From positions 1 to 6,601 of the forward strand of contig JAJPXA010000237.1 in NCBI GenBank assembly GCA_021205715.1: a stretch of 6,601 nt of DNA. The letters are read 5' to 3'. The position numbers and the translations under genes were made by a program. This document shows positions 1 through 6,400 of this stretch, piece by piece. The notes under the pieces are model-generated. The model saw nothing but the letters and a program-made list of their open reading frames with translations. It was not told the origin of the DNA and ran no database searches. Source of the DNA: Bacillota bacterium. Its GTDB lineage: Bacteria > Bacillota > Clostridia > UBA1381. Every line of letters begins with the position of its first letter. The first letter of the stretch is position 1.

Positions 1-30
1 GCACGCGCGCCGCCGCGTTTCGACAACTGA

Positions 31-53
31 TTGTTATGCAAATTGCACAATAA
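31..53. other. Imperfect palindrome upstream of the adh promoter
   Basis: A 23-bp imperfect inverted repeat centred on position 42, with a perfect core TGCAA-A-TTGCA at 37-47 and outer arms TTGTT / CAATAA that match except at two positions. It lies about 40 bp upstream of the -35 element of the alcohol dehydrogenase promoter. It could bind an activator or repressor, but it matches no operator I recognise and does not fit the Rex consensus spacing. In AT-rich DNA such symmetry can arise by chance. Confidence 0.2.
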
Positions 54-92
54 ATTCCGCGATATTTGGCAATAATTAAAATTTGCAAAATG

Positions 93-121
93 TTGACTTT
101 AAATTTCGCATATACTATAAT
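93..121 (+). promoter_or_regulatory. SigA-type promoter of the alcohol dehydrogenase gene
   Basis: The -35 element TTGACT (93-98) and a perfect -10 element TATAAT (116-121) are separated by exactly 17 bp. The DNA just upstream of the -35 (about 66-92) is A/T-rich and could act as an UP element. Transcription should start near 127-129, giving a leader of about 65 nt before the ATG at 195. The Rex-type operator at 134-151 begins just after the predicted start site, so a bound repressor would block initiation or promoter escape. Confidence 0.88.
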
Positions 122-124
122 ATA

Positions 125-160
125 GATGTCGGAATGTTAAAAAATTAACATTCCGGCGTC
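125..160 (+). other. 36-nt inverted repeat forming a 5'-leader hairpin
   Basis: The arms 125-140 and 145-160 can pair over 16 positions around the loop AAAA (141-144). The inner 11 bp (130-140 with 145-155) are perfect. The outer five pairs include two G-U wobbles, at 129/156 and 127/158. Almost all of it lies downstream of the predicted transcription start, so the adh mRNA would begin with this hairpin, about 22 nt before the Shine-Dalgarno sequence. No U-run follows, so it is not an intrinsic terminator. It may protect the 5' end of the mRNA, or it may simply reflect operator symmetry. Confidence 0.7.
134..151. promoter_or_regulatory. Rex (redox-sensing repressor) operator
   Basis: The 18-bp site reads TGTTAA (135-140), AAAA, TTAACA (145-150). 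This matches the published Rex consensus TTGTTAANNNNTTAACAA at 12 of its 14 specified positions; only the outermost bases at 134 and 151 differ, and they remain complementary to each other. Rex binds such sites when NADH is low and releases them when NADH/NAD+ rises. In Clostridia and other Gram-positives its targets include alcohol, butanol and lactate dehydrogenase genes. The position just downstream of the -10 and directly before a dehydrogenase gene fits repression. The rex gene itself is not in the window, so the regulator is inferred. Confidence 0.8.
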
Positions 161-194
161 ACATATACATATATTCAGAAAGTGAGGAACTGTT

Positions 195-1412
195 ATGGCA
201 AGATTTACGTTACCGAGAGATTTGTATCACGGAAAAGGCGCGTTGGAAGCGCTTAAAGGTTTGGAAGGCAAGAAAGCGATAGTATGCGTGGGCGGCGGCT
301 CGATGAAGCGCTTCGGATTTTTGGATAAGGCTGTAAGCTATTTAAAAGAAGCGGGTATGGAGGTTGACCTTATAGAGGGCATAGAGCCGGATCCGTCGGT
401 TGAAACGGTTATGAAGGGCGCGGAAAAGATGCTCGAATTTGAGCCGGATTGGATTGTCGCGATAGGCGGCGGCTCGCCGATTGACGCGGCTAAGGCTATG
501 TGGATTAAATACGAGTATCCCGACATTACATTCGAGGATATGTGCAAGGTATTCGGTATACCCAAGCTGCGCAAAAAGGCTAAATTCTGCGCTATTTCGT
601 CAACATCGGGAACCGCAACCGAGGTTACGGCATTCTCTATTATAACCGATTATGAAAAGGGCATTAAATATCCGATTGCGGATTTTGAGATTACGCCGGA
701 CGTCGCGATAGTAGACCCCGAGCTTGCGGAAACTATGCCGCAGAAGCTTGTGGCGCACACGGGTATGGACGCTATCACGCACGCGATTGAAGCGTATGTT
801 TCGACCGCGAACTGCGCGTATACCGACCCGCTCGCGATTTTTGCGACGACTATGATTCAGGAAAACCTTGTAGGCTCCTACAACGGCGATATGGAAATGC
901 GCGACAAGATGCACGACGCTCAGTGCCTTGCGGGTATGGCGTTCTCGAACGCTCTCTTGGGCATAGTACACTCAATGGCGCACAAAACCGGCGCGGCGTT
1001 CGCCGATTACGGCGCGCATATTATCCACGGCGCGGCAAACGCTATGTATCTTCCAAAGGTTATCGCCTTTAACGCGAAGGACGAAACGGCTAAAAAGAGA
1101 TACGGCGTTATCGCGGACTTTATGAAGCTCGGCGGCGGCAGCGACGACGAAAAGGTTACTCTTTTGATTAACTTCTTAAGAGATATGAACGACAAGCTCA
1201 ATATCCCGCACTGCATTAAGAATTACGGCGCGGACAGCTATCCCTGCGAGCAGGGTTTTGTTCCCGAGGACGTGTTCCTTGAAAGACTTCCCGAGATTGC
1301 GAAGAACGCGATAGGCGACGCCTGCACAGGCTCAAACCCGCGTATCCCGACGCAGGAGGAAATGGAAAAGCTCTTAAAGTGCTGCTATTACGACACGGAA
1401 GTGGATTTTTAA
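195..1412 (+). CDS. Iron-containing alcohol dehydrogenase (butanol dehydrogenase-like)
   Basis: This 405-residue protein is a full-length cytoplasmic group III (Fe-type) alcohol dehydrogenase, which interconverts aldehydes and primary alcohols using NAD(P)H. An N-terminal Rossmann-like domain carries GGGSMKR at 33-39, resembling the NADP-contacting GGGS of YqhD/BDH-type enzymes, and the dinucleotide motif GGGSPIDAAK at 91-100. The C-terminal helical domain carries the metal ligands: D192 and H196 (GMDAITHAIEAYVS), H259 (VHSMAH) and probably H278 (HGAANAM). H263 corresponds to the extra active-site histidine of the family. The stretch between H259 and H278 is about five residues longer than in FucO or AdhE and includes another histidine, H275. 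The tail DACTGSNPR (375-383) resembles the AdhE/BDH ending. The ATG at 195 has GTGAGGA six bases upstream. The gene stands alone behind a Rex-type operator and ends at the terminator 1425-1452. Fermentative aldehyde reduction is likely; the substrate and NADH/NADPH choice are inferred. Confidence 0.95.
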   Translation: MARFTLPRDLYHGKGALEALKGLEGKKAIVCVGGGSMKRFGFLDKAVSYLKEAGMEVDLIEGIEPDPSVETVMKGAEKMLEFEPDWIVAIGGGSPIDAAKAMWIKYEYPDITFEDMCKVFGIPKLRKKAKFCAISSTSGTATEVTAFSIITDYEKGIKYPIADFEITPDVAIVDPELAETMPQKLVAHTGMDAITHAIEAYVSTANCAYTDPLAIFATTMIQENLVGSYNGDMEMRDKMHDAQCLAGMAFSNALLGIVHSMAHKTGAAFADYGAHIIHGAANAMYLPKVIAFNAKDETAKKRYGVIADFMKLGGGSDDEKVTLLINFLRDMNDKLNIPHCIKNYGADSYPCEQGFVPEDVFLERLPEIAKNAIGDACTGSNPRIPTQEEMEKLLKCCYYDTEVDF

Positions 1413-1424
1413 ACAAATACATAG

Positions 1425-1452
1425 AAAAAAAGCCGGCTATGCCGGCTTTTTT
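1425..1452. terminator. Bidirectional intrinsic terminator between adh and greA
   Basis: A perfect inverted repeat: seven A (1425-1431), GCCGGC (1432-1437), loop TAT, GCCGGC (1441-1446), six T (1447-1452). A GC-rich 6-bp stem is flanked by an A-tract on one side and a T-tract on the other, so both strands encode a stem followed by a U-run. It lies 12 bases after the adh stop and 2 bases after the greA stop, and serves both convergent transcripts. Confidence 0.95.
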
Positions 1453-1454
1453 GA

Positions 1455-1928
1455 TTATCTTTTAATGTCAACTATTTCAAATTCCATTTCGCCGCCGGGG
1501 GTCTGCGCCTTTACCTTTTCTCCCTTTTTATGGTTAAGGCAAGCCGCGCCTATCGGTGATTCGTATGAGAGCTTCTTTTTGTAAGGGTCAGCCTCGGTCG
1601 AACCTACTATTGTGTACCAGTCCTCTTTTCCGGCGATATTGAGCTGCACCTGCGAACCGGGTGTTACAACGTCGGATTTTATATCCTCATCGTCTATTAT
1701 TCTTACGTATTTGAGCATATATTCAATTTCCTGAATACGCGCCTCGACCTCCGCCTGCTCGTTTTTCGCCTCGTCATATTCGGCGTTTTCGGATAAATCG
1801 CCGAACGAGCGCGCCTCCTTTATCTTTGCCGAAACTTCCTTTCTGGTAACGTTTTTTAATGTGTCAAGCTCCTGTTCCAATTCCGCCTTGCCCTCGGCTG
1901 TCACAACAAATTCCTTTTCGTCTGCCAT
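1455..1928 (-). CDS. greA: Transcription elongation factor GreA
   Basis: The 157-residue protein has the usual GreA length. GreA enters the RNA polymerase secondary channel and stimulates cleavage of backtracked transcripts, restarting arrested complexes. The N-terminal half (about 8-78) is the antiparallel coiled coil. Its tip carries GDLSENAEYDEAK (43-55), where D44 and E47 correspond to the catalytic acidic pair of E. coli GreA (D41, E44). The C-terminal FKBP-like domain (about 84-157) shows the family signature SYESPIGAA (121-129). The ATG at 1928 follows the purine-rich AGAAGGGAAG (1947-1938). The gene has its own consensus promoter just upstream and ends at the shared terminator 1425-1452, so it appears monocistronic. 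In many Firmicutes lysS follows greA; here it does not, and a convergent alcohol dehydrogenase takes that place. Confidence 0.98.
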   Translation of the reverse strand: MADEKEFVVTAEGKAELEQELDTLKNVTRKEVSAKIKEARSFGDLSENAEYDEAKNEQAEVEARIQEIEYMLKYVRIIDDEDIKSDVVTPGSQVQLNIAGKEDWYTIVGSTEADPYKKKLSYESPIGAACLNHKKGEKVKAQTPGGEMEFEIVDIKR

Positions 1929-1966
1929 TTATTGTTACTTCCCTTCTTAACAAATTTATAAGGCTT

Positions 1967-1995
1967 ATTATACATTTTATTCGCTCAATTGTCAA
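1967..1995 (-). promoter_or_regulatory. Consensus SigA promoter of greA
   Basis: On the minus strand, TTGACA (1995-1990) and TATAAT (1972-1967) are both perfect consensus hexamers separated by exactly 17 bp. Transcription should begin near 1960, giving a leader of about 30 nt that contains the ribosome binding site. The promoter sits about 20 bp beyond the terminator of the upstream small gene, which makes greA an independent and probably strongly expressed unit. No operator-like palindrome is visible around it. Confidence 0.93.
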
Positions 1996-2014
1996 GTTAT
2001 TTATTGTTTCAAGC

Positions 2015-2041
2015 AAAAAGCAGCCGCTTTTTTACGGCTGC
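2015..2041 (-). terminator. Intrinsic terminator of the small minus-strand gene
   Basis: Read on the minus strand: GCAGCCG (2041-2035), loop TAAAAAAG, CGGCTGC (2026-2020), then five T (2019-2015). The 7-bp GC-rich stem with its U-run lies about 10 bases after the TAA of the 97-residue gene. It would separate the mfd/prsA/small-gene transcript from greA. Confidence 0.88.
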
Positions 2042-2051
2042 CGATTTTCGA

Positions 2052-2345
2052 TTAACCCATCGACAAAGCGTCCTGAAGCCACCATTCGCTGATGTCGAGC
2101 GCCTTGTACAAATTTTCTCTGTCCGCTTTTCTGTATACCTGACCCTTTCCAAGCTCGCCGCTGTTATCCATAAGCTGAATTTTAATCTTTGACGCGACCT
2201 CCAAATTGTTCTCGGTCTTTTTTTCGATAATATCAAGCACAAGTATATATTTGTCGTCAAGATTTCCGTAATATATTCTGTCGCCGCAGCGGATAAGCGG
2301 CTTGTTTTTGTAGGTTAATTCCTTTTTCTTCTTCACCGTAGCCAA
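2052..2345 (-). CDS. Small conserved-looking protein of unknown function (97 aa, TTG start)
   Basis: I do not recognise this protein. It is cytoplasmic in appearance, with no signal peptide or membrane segment. It has a lysine-rich start (VKKKKEL, 4-10), a middle likely to form beta strands (GDRIYYG 21-27, YILVLDII 33-40, KIKIQLMD 53-60), a polar turn NSGELGKG (61-68), and a C-terminal stretch that looks helical with a paired tryptophan (ISEWWLQDAL, 85-94). That it is a real gene is supported by a strong Shine-Dalgarno seven bases before the TTG, a credible promoter (2379-2407) and a dedicated terminator (2015-2041). The start codon is TTG at 2345-2343. An ATG at 2352-2350 is closer to the Shine-Dalgarno but out of frame. 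The gene lies 86 bp downstream of the prsA-like gene and may also be read from it. Its function cannot be inferred from the sequence. Confidence 0.85.
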   Translation of the reverse strand: MATVKKKKELTYKNKPLIRCGDRIYYGNLDDKYILVLDIIEKKTENNLEVASKIKIQLMDNSGELGKGQVYRKADRENLYKALDISEWWLQDALSMG

Positions 2346-2352
2346 CTTGCAT

Positions 2353-2361
2353 ATCTCCTTT
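2353..2361 (-). promoter_or_regulatory. Ribosome binding site fixing the TTG start of the 97-aa gene
   Basis: The minus strand reads AAAGGAGAT at 2361-2353, close to a perfect anti-16S match. It is followed by seven bases and then TTG at 2345-2343. No in-frame ATG with a suitable ribosome binding site exists near it. The nearby ATG (2352-2350) directly abuts the Shine-Dalgarno and is in another frame, so TTG is the best-supported start. Confidence 0.85.
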
Positions 2362-2378
2362 GCTATATCTTTTATATG

Positions 2379-2407
2379 ATTTTAACACAAATGCCGAATT
2401 ATTGCAA
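2379..2407 (-). promoter_or_regulatory. Probable SigA promoter of the 97-aa gene
   Basis: On the minus strand, TTGCAA (2407-2402), a 17-bp spacer and TAAAAT (2384-2379) form a reasonable promoter. The TG at 2387-2386 sits one base before the -10, giving the extended -10 pattern TGnTAAAAT. Initiation near 2372 would leave a leader of about 25 nt containing the ribosome binding site. The prsA-like stop lies just upstream and no terminator hairpin intervenes, so read-through from prsA is also possible. Confidence 0.7.
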
Positions 2408-2431
2408 CAGATTTTTTATATTTACAAGCCT

Positions 2432-3406
2432 TTACTCGGTAATCGAGTCTAAAACCTCTTGATTTGTTACAATTTCCAAGCCGTATTCCTCAAGGAGCTG
2501 CGGGAGCTTATTTTCCACGAGATTTCTTATAACCTTGCTCTTTATGGTCTGGCGAACGCCCTCGAACGCTTCCTCATACGCGTCGCTGCCCTCCTCAAGC
2601 GGCAGACGCTTTATGATATGGTAGCCGTAGTCGCTTTCGCAGAAGCCTATCTCGTTCTCCTCAAGCTCCACAACCGTGTCCTCAAATTCCTCAACCATCT
2701 CATCGTAGGTGAAATAATATCCGTCGGGGTTGCTCTCCGTTCCCGGGTCCTCGGAATATTCGTTCATAAGCGTGTCAAAATCCTCGCCCGCCTGCGCGCG
2801 CGCCAAAATCTCCTCGGCAAGCGCCTTCTGCTCCGCTTTTTTATCGTCGTCGTACTCCTCGTAGGTGGTTGTGTCCATTGTAGTGAACAGAATATGCTTC
2901 GCGCGGAAATATCTGTCGTTATAGTAATCCTTGAGCGCGTCGTCGGTCAGGTCGTCGGCAAAAATCTTTTCCTCCGCGTACTGCGCCTCAAGCATCGTGT
3001 CGATATTCTCGTCGGTAAAGCCAAGCGTGTCCAAAAAATCCTCGTATGCCGATTGGCTTCCGTAGTTATCAATCATCGCCTGCTTCTGCTCCGCCATCGC
3101 TTCCTTTTCCTCGTCCGTATATTCAAGACCCATCGCCTCGACAAGCGCGATCATCGCCGCGTTGTTCGCCACATCCTCCGACGCGTATGTTTTCGCCTCG
3201 TCAAAGGTGTAATCGGTGTTAAGATACGTCGTAATATACGCGTTAAGCTCGTTTACCGTAACCGTCTGATTTCCGACGGTGAATACAACCTCGCTTCCGT
3301 TCGCGGACTGCGCCGCGTCGTTTTCTTCCTCCGATGAGCCGCACGACGCAGCCGACAGCGCGAGCGCCGCGGACATTAATACTGCCGCTGTTTTCTTAAA
3401 TTTCAT
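2432..3406 (-). CDS. prsA: PrsA/PpiC-type peptidyl-prolyl isomerase lipoprotein (foldase)
   Basis: This 324-residue protein is a predicted membrane-anchored parvulin foldase that assists folding of secreted proteins outside the membrane. The signal peptide has a basic start (MKFKK), a hydrophobic core (about 7-20) and a lipobox-like AASC with C22 as the probable lipidated cysteine; alanine at -3 is less usual than leucine. A SurA-N-like chaperone region follows (about 38-160). The parvulin domain (about 166-270) shows RAKHILF (168-174), YSEDPGT (217-223), and DYGYHIIK (259-266), where H171 and H263 match the conserved active-site histidines of the fold. A roughly 20-residue acidic insert (about 177-196) follows the first strand. 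The mature protein is strongly acidic. The ATG at 3406 has GAGGT six bases upstream. The gene starts 63 bp after the mfd stop, with its own promoter in the mfd end. The family assignment is firm; the PrsA name is by similarity. Confidence 0.9.
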   Translation of the reverse strand: MKFKKTAAVLMSAALALSAASCGSSEEENDAAQSANGSEVVFTVGNQTVTVNELNAYITTYLNTDYTFDEAKTYASEDVANNAAMIALVEAMGLEYTDEEKEAMAEQKQAMIDNYGSQSAYEDFLDTLGFTDENIDTMLEAQYAEEKIFADDLTDDALKDYYNDRYFRAKHILFTTMDTTTYEEYDDDKKAEQKALAEEILARAQAGEDFDTLMNEYSEDPGTESNPDGYYFTYDEMVEEFEDTVVELEENEIGFCESDYGYHIIKRLPLEEGSDAYEEAFEGVRQTIKSKVIRNLVENKLPQLLEEYGLEIVTNQEVLDSITE

Positions 3407-3430
3407 AACTTTACCTCATTTCGTTTTTAT

Positions 3431-3450
3431 TTTCCCTTATCCTCGGGAAA
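3431..3450 (-). other. Small hairpin in the prsA-like leader
   Basis: The 6-bp arms TTTCCC (3431-3436) and GGGAAA (3445-3450) flank an 8-base loop whose minus-strand sequence is GAGGATAA. It lies between the mfd stop and the prsA-like ribosome binding site, inside the predicted leader of the prsA-like mRNA. On the minus strand it is followed by an A-rich stretch rather than a U-run, so it is not a terminator. Any regulatory role is speculative. Confidence 0.3.
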
Positions 3451-3461
3451 TATACATTCCT

Positions 3462-3490
3462 ATTATACACTACCTGCGCGGATTTTTCAA
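3462..3490 (-). promoter_or_regulatory. Probable SigA promoter of the prsA-like gene, inside the mfd 3' end
   Basis: On the minus strand, TTGAAA (3490-3485), a 17-bp spacer and a perfect TATAAT (3467-3462). The -35 and most of the spacer lie within the last codons of mfd, while the -10 lies just past its stop. Transcription would start near 3455, leaving a leader of about 50 nt. It would let the foldase be expressed independently of mfd. Confidence 0.75.
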
Positions 3491-6400
3491 TTCGATTATT
3501 ACATTTAACAAATTGTTCAAAAATTCTATTATCCGCCGCCGCTCGTTTTCCTCCAATCTGAAATTTAAAATCGGATTTTTTGCCGACGCGACCTTTATCC
3601 GCTTCGGGTATTTGCCGTCGATATCCCAAATCAAGGTCGGATTTAATTCGTCCTCCCTGAATTTAAGCTGCATAAGAAGTCCGTGCTGATTTATCTCGAA
3701 TATGCCCGCCTCACCCGCGTATACTTTCAGCATAGCGATATCTACAATATTTCGCGCCTGCTTGGGCGGCGCGCCGTAGCGGTCGGCAAGCTCGTCTTCA
3801 ATCTCGAATTTGTCATCCTCGCTCGCGATTGCCGAGATGCGCTTATACATATCTATTCGCTGATTGTGGTTTGCAATATACGTGTCCGGCAAAAACGCGT
3901 CGACCTCGACGTCTATCGTGACGTTTATATCATCGTCGGATTTAATGTCCCTCGCCTCGTTTATGCTTTCCTTTAACAGCTTGCAGTACATATCGTAGCC
4001 TACCGTGTCCATATGACCGTGCTGCTCCGCGCCCAAAAGGTTTCCCGCGCCGCGAATTTCCAAATCGCGCATCGCGAGCTTAAAGCCGGAACCGAATTCG
4101 GTAAACTCCTTTATCGCGCCGAGCCGCTTAGCGGCGGTTTCAGACAATACCTTGTCGCGTCTGTAGGTCAGGTACGCGTAAGCCGCGCGGTTTGAGCGTC
4201 CCACGCGCCCGCGCAGCTGATAAAGCTGCGCCAGACCCATACGGTCGGCATCCTCGATTATAATGGTATTCGCGTTAGGTATGTCAAGACCCGTTTCTAT
4301 TATCGTGGTGCATACCAAAATATCTATGTCGCCGTCCGCCATAGCGCACATTATGTCCTCAAGCTCGCGCTCGTTCATCTGCCCGTGCGCCACCGAGATA
4401 TTCGCGTTCGGAAAACAATTTCGTATGCTTTCCGCCTTTTTGTATATACTCGAAACACGGTTGTAAAGATAAAATACCTGTCCCCCGCGCGACAGCTCGT
4501 TTCTTACAGCGTCGCTTATTACCGTTTCGTTGTTTTCCAAAACATAGGTCTGCACCGGATAGCGGTTTTCGGGCGGCTCCGTCAAAACGCTCATATCCCT
4601 TACCGAGGTCATTGCCATATGGAGCGTTCTCGGTATCGGCGTCGCGGTCATTGTAAGCACGTCGACACTGCTTTTAAGCTCCTTGAGCTTTTCCTTGTGC
4701 GCCACGCCGAAGCGCTGTTCCTCATCCACTATCAAAAGTCCCAAGTCCTTAAACTCGACGTTCTTTGAAAGCAGCTTATGTGTCCCTATCACTATATCCG
4801 TTTCACCTGTTTTTAAGGTTTTTAATATCCTTTTTGTTTCGGCGGGAGTTTTAAATCTCGATAGCATTTCAACCCGTATCGGGAAATTTTCCATCCGCTT
4901 TACGAAGGTTTCGTATTGCTGCATCGCAAGAACCGTCGTGGGGCAGAAATACGCGACCTGCTTCGAGTCGGTAACCGCCTTGAACGCGGCTCTTAACGCG
5001 ACCTCTGTCTTGCCGAATCCGACGTCGCCGCAAAGAAGTCTGTCCATAGGCTTGGCGCTTTCCATATCCGCCTTTACCTCCTCGATTGAGCGGAGCTGAT
5101 CATCGGTTTCGGTGTACTCGAACTCGTCCTCGAAATCCCTCTGCCACGGCGTATCCGCGCTGTAGGCGTACCCCGCCGAGCTTTCGCGCGCCGAATACAG
5201 TTTAACAAGCCGCTTTGCCATCTCGTCGGTGGACTGCTTGACCTTTTGCTTCGTTTTATTCCACTCCTGCGTCCCGAGCTTATTAAGCCGCACCGTTTTA
5301 TCGGTGTCGGCGCTGTATTTGTAAAGCTGCGAAAGCTGATCCGTGGGGACATATAACACGTCTGTCCCCCTGTATTGAATTTTCAAATAATCCTTTGTCG
5401 CGCCGGCGGCGGTGATTTTTTCCGTCCCCATATACCGCCCTATTCCGTGAAGCGCGTGAACCACGTAATCTCCGACGGAAATATCATTGTAGGACTTTAG
5501 CTTATCGGAGGATTTTAAGCGGTTTGAGCGCTTTTTTCTGTTCGACGAAAATATCTCGCCGTCGGAAATCAAGACGAAATTTATATCCGGATATTCAAAG
5601 CCGCGGCTCTGAGCGCCGTGGACAATTGAAATCTTCCCTATCCTAAACTCGCCGTTTTTGACATACGCCGCGTCAAAGCCCTTTTCCTTCAGCACGCCCT
5701 CTATATTTTCGGCGCGTCCGCGCGTGGACGCCAATATAACGACCGTCGTTTTTTTCTCGGCGTACCGCTTCAAATCGTCGTACAAATACTCAAGCTTGCC
5801 GTGAAACGACACCGCCGTTTTTGTCAAAAAGGTTTCAAGGTGCTTGTATTTAAAATCGTTTTTCGTATGTGAAAGCGTTTCAAGACAGATAAGACGGCTG
5901 TTTTGCAAACGTGAAACGGCGTCCGCATATTCGAGGTAATATCCGCCGGCGGATTTTGAAATTATATTTTTTTCAAGCATATCCGTAAGCGTTTCGCCCT
6001 TTTCGCGCTCGAATGTTTTTCCGCGCTCCAAAACGCGCTTCGCGTCGATTACGAAAATCAGTCCGTCATCTCCGATATAGTCGAGTATCGTCGGGAGCGC
6101 GCCACAAATCATCGGTATATATTTGTCAAGGGACGGGAAATAATTTTTCTCTCGGAAATTTTCCAAATCCGCCGACAGCACCGCCCCGCGCTCCTCGTTT
6201 TTCGTTTTTTTAAGCTCCGCTTCGAGCCGCTCGATTATTTCGGCGCGCTTTTCATCCGTCAAAATCACCTCGGACGCGCATATCACGTCCGCGCTGTCTG
6301 TTTTTTCAAGCGACAGCTGGGACACAAAATCGAAAAACTTTATTGTTTCGACCTCGTTGTCAAAAAAATCTATTCGTATCGGATTTTCGTAATTGGGTGA

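Noticed and set aside
1..20. The GC-rich left edge as the end of another gene or a repeat
   Set aside because: Only a few bases are visible, and no frame, stop context or hairpin can be assigned.
31..53. Second Rex operator upstream of the promoter
   Set aside because: The half-sites do not match TTGTTAA / TTAACAA at the required 4-bp spacing.
125..160. Leader hairpin as an attenuator or terminator
   Set aside because: No U-tract follows the 3' arm, and the inner core is a clear Rex-type operator.
2459..3337. A 292-codon plus-strand open frame opposite the prsA-like gene
   Set aside because: Its translation is a basic, Leu/Val/Arg-rich mirror of the acidic foldase codons, with no recognisable domain or credible ribosome binding site. 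The minus-strand gene explains the sequence.
3431..3450. Hairpin downstream of mfd as an intrinsic terminator
   Set aside because: On the minus strand the stem is short and followed by an A-rich stretch rather than a U-run. mfd transcripts probably run on into the prsA-like gene.
5074..5352. A 92-codon minus-strand frame, and several plus-strand frames of 60-140 codons, within mfd
   Set aside because: They are Arg/Ser-rich or otherwise low-complexity overlaps fully inside a strongly conserved gene, with no independent start signals.
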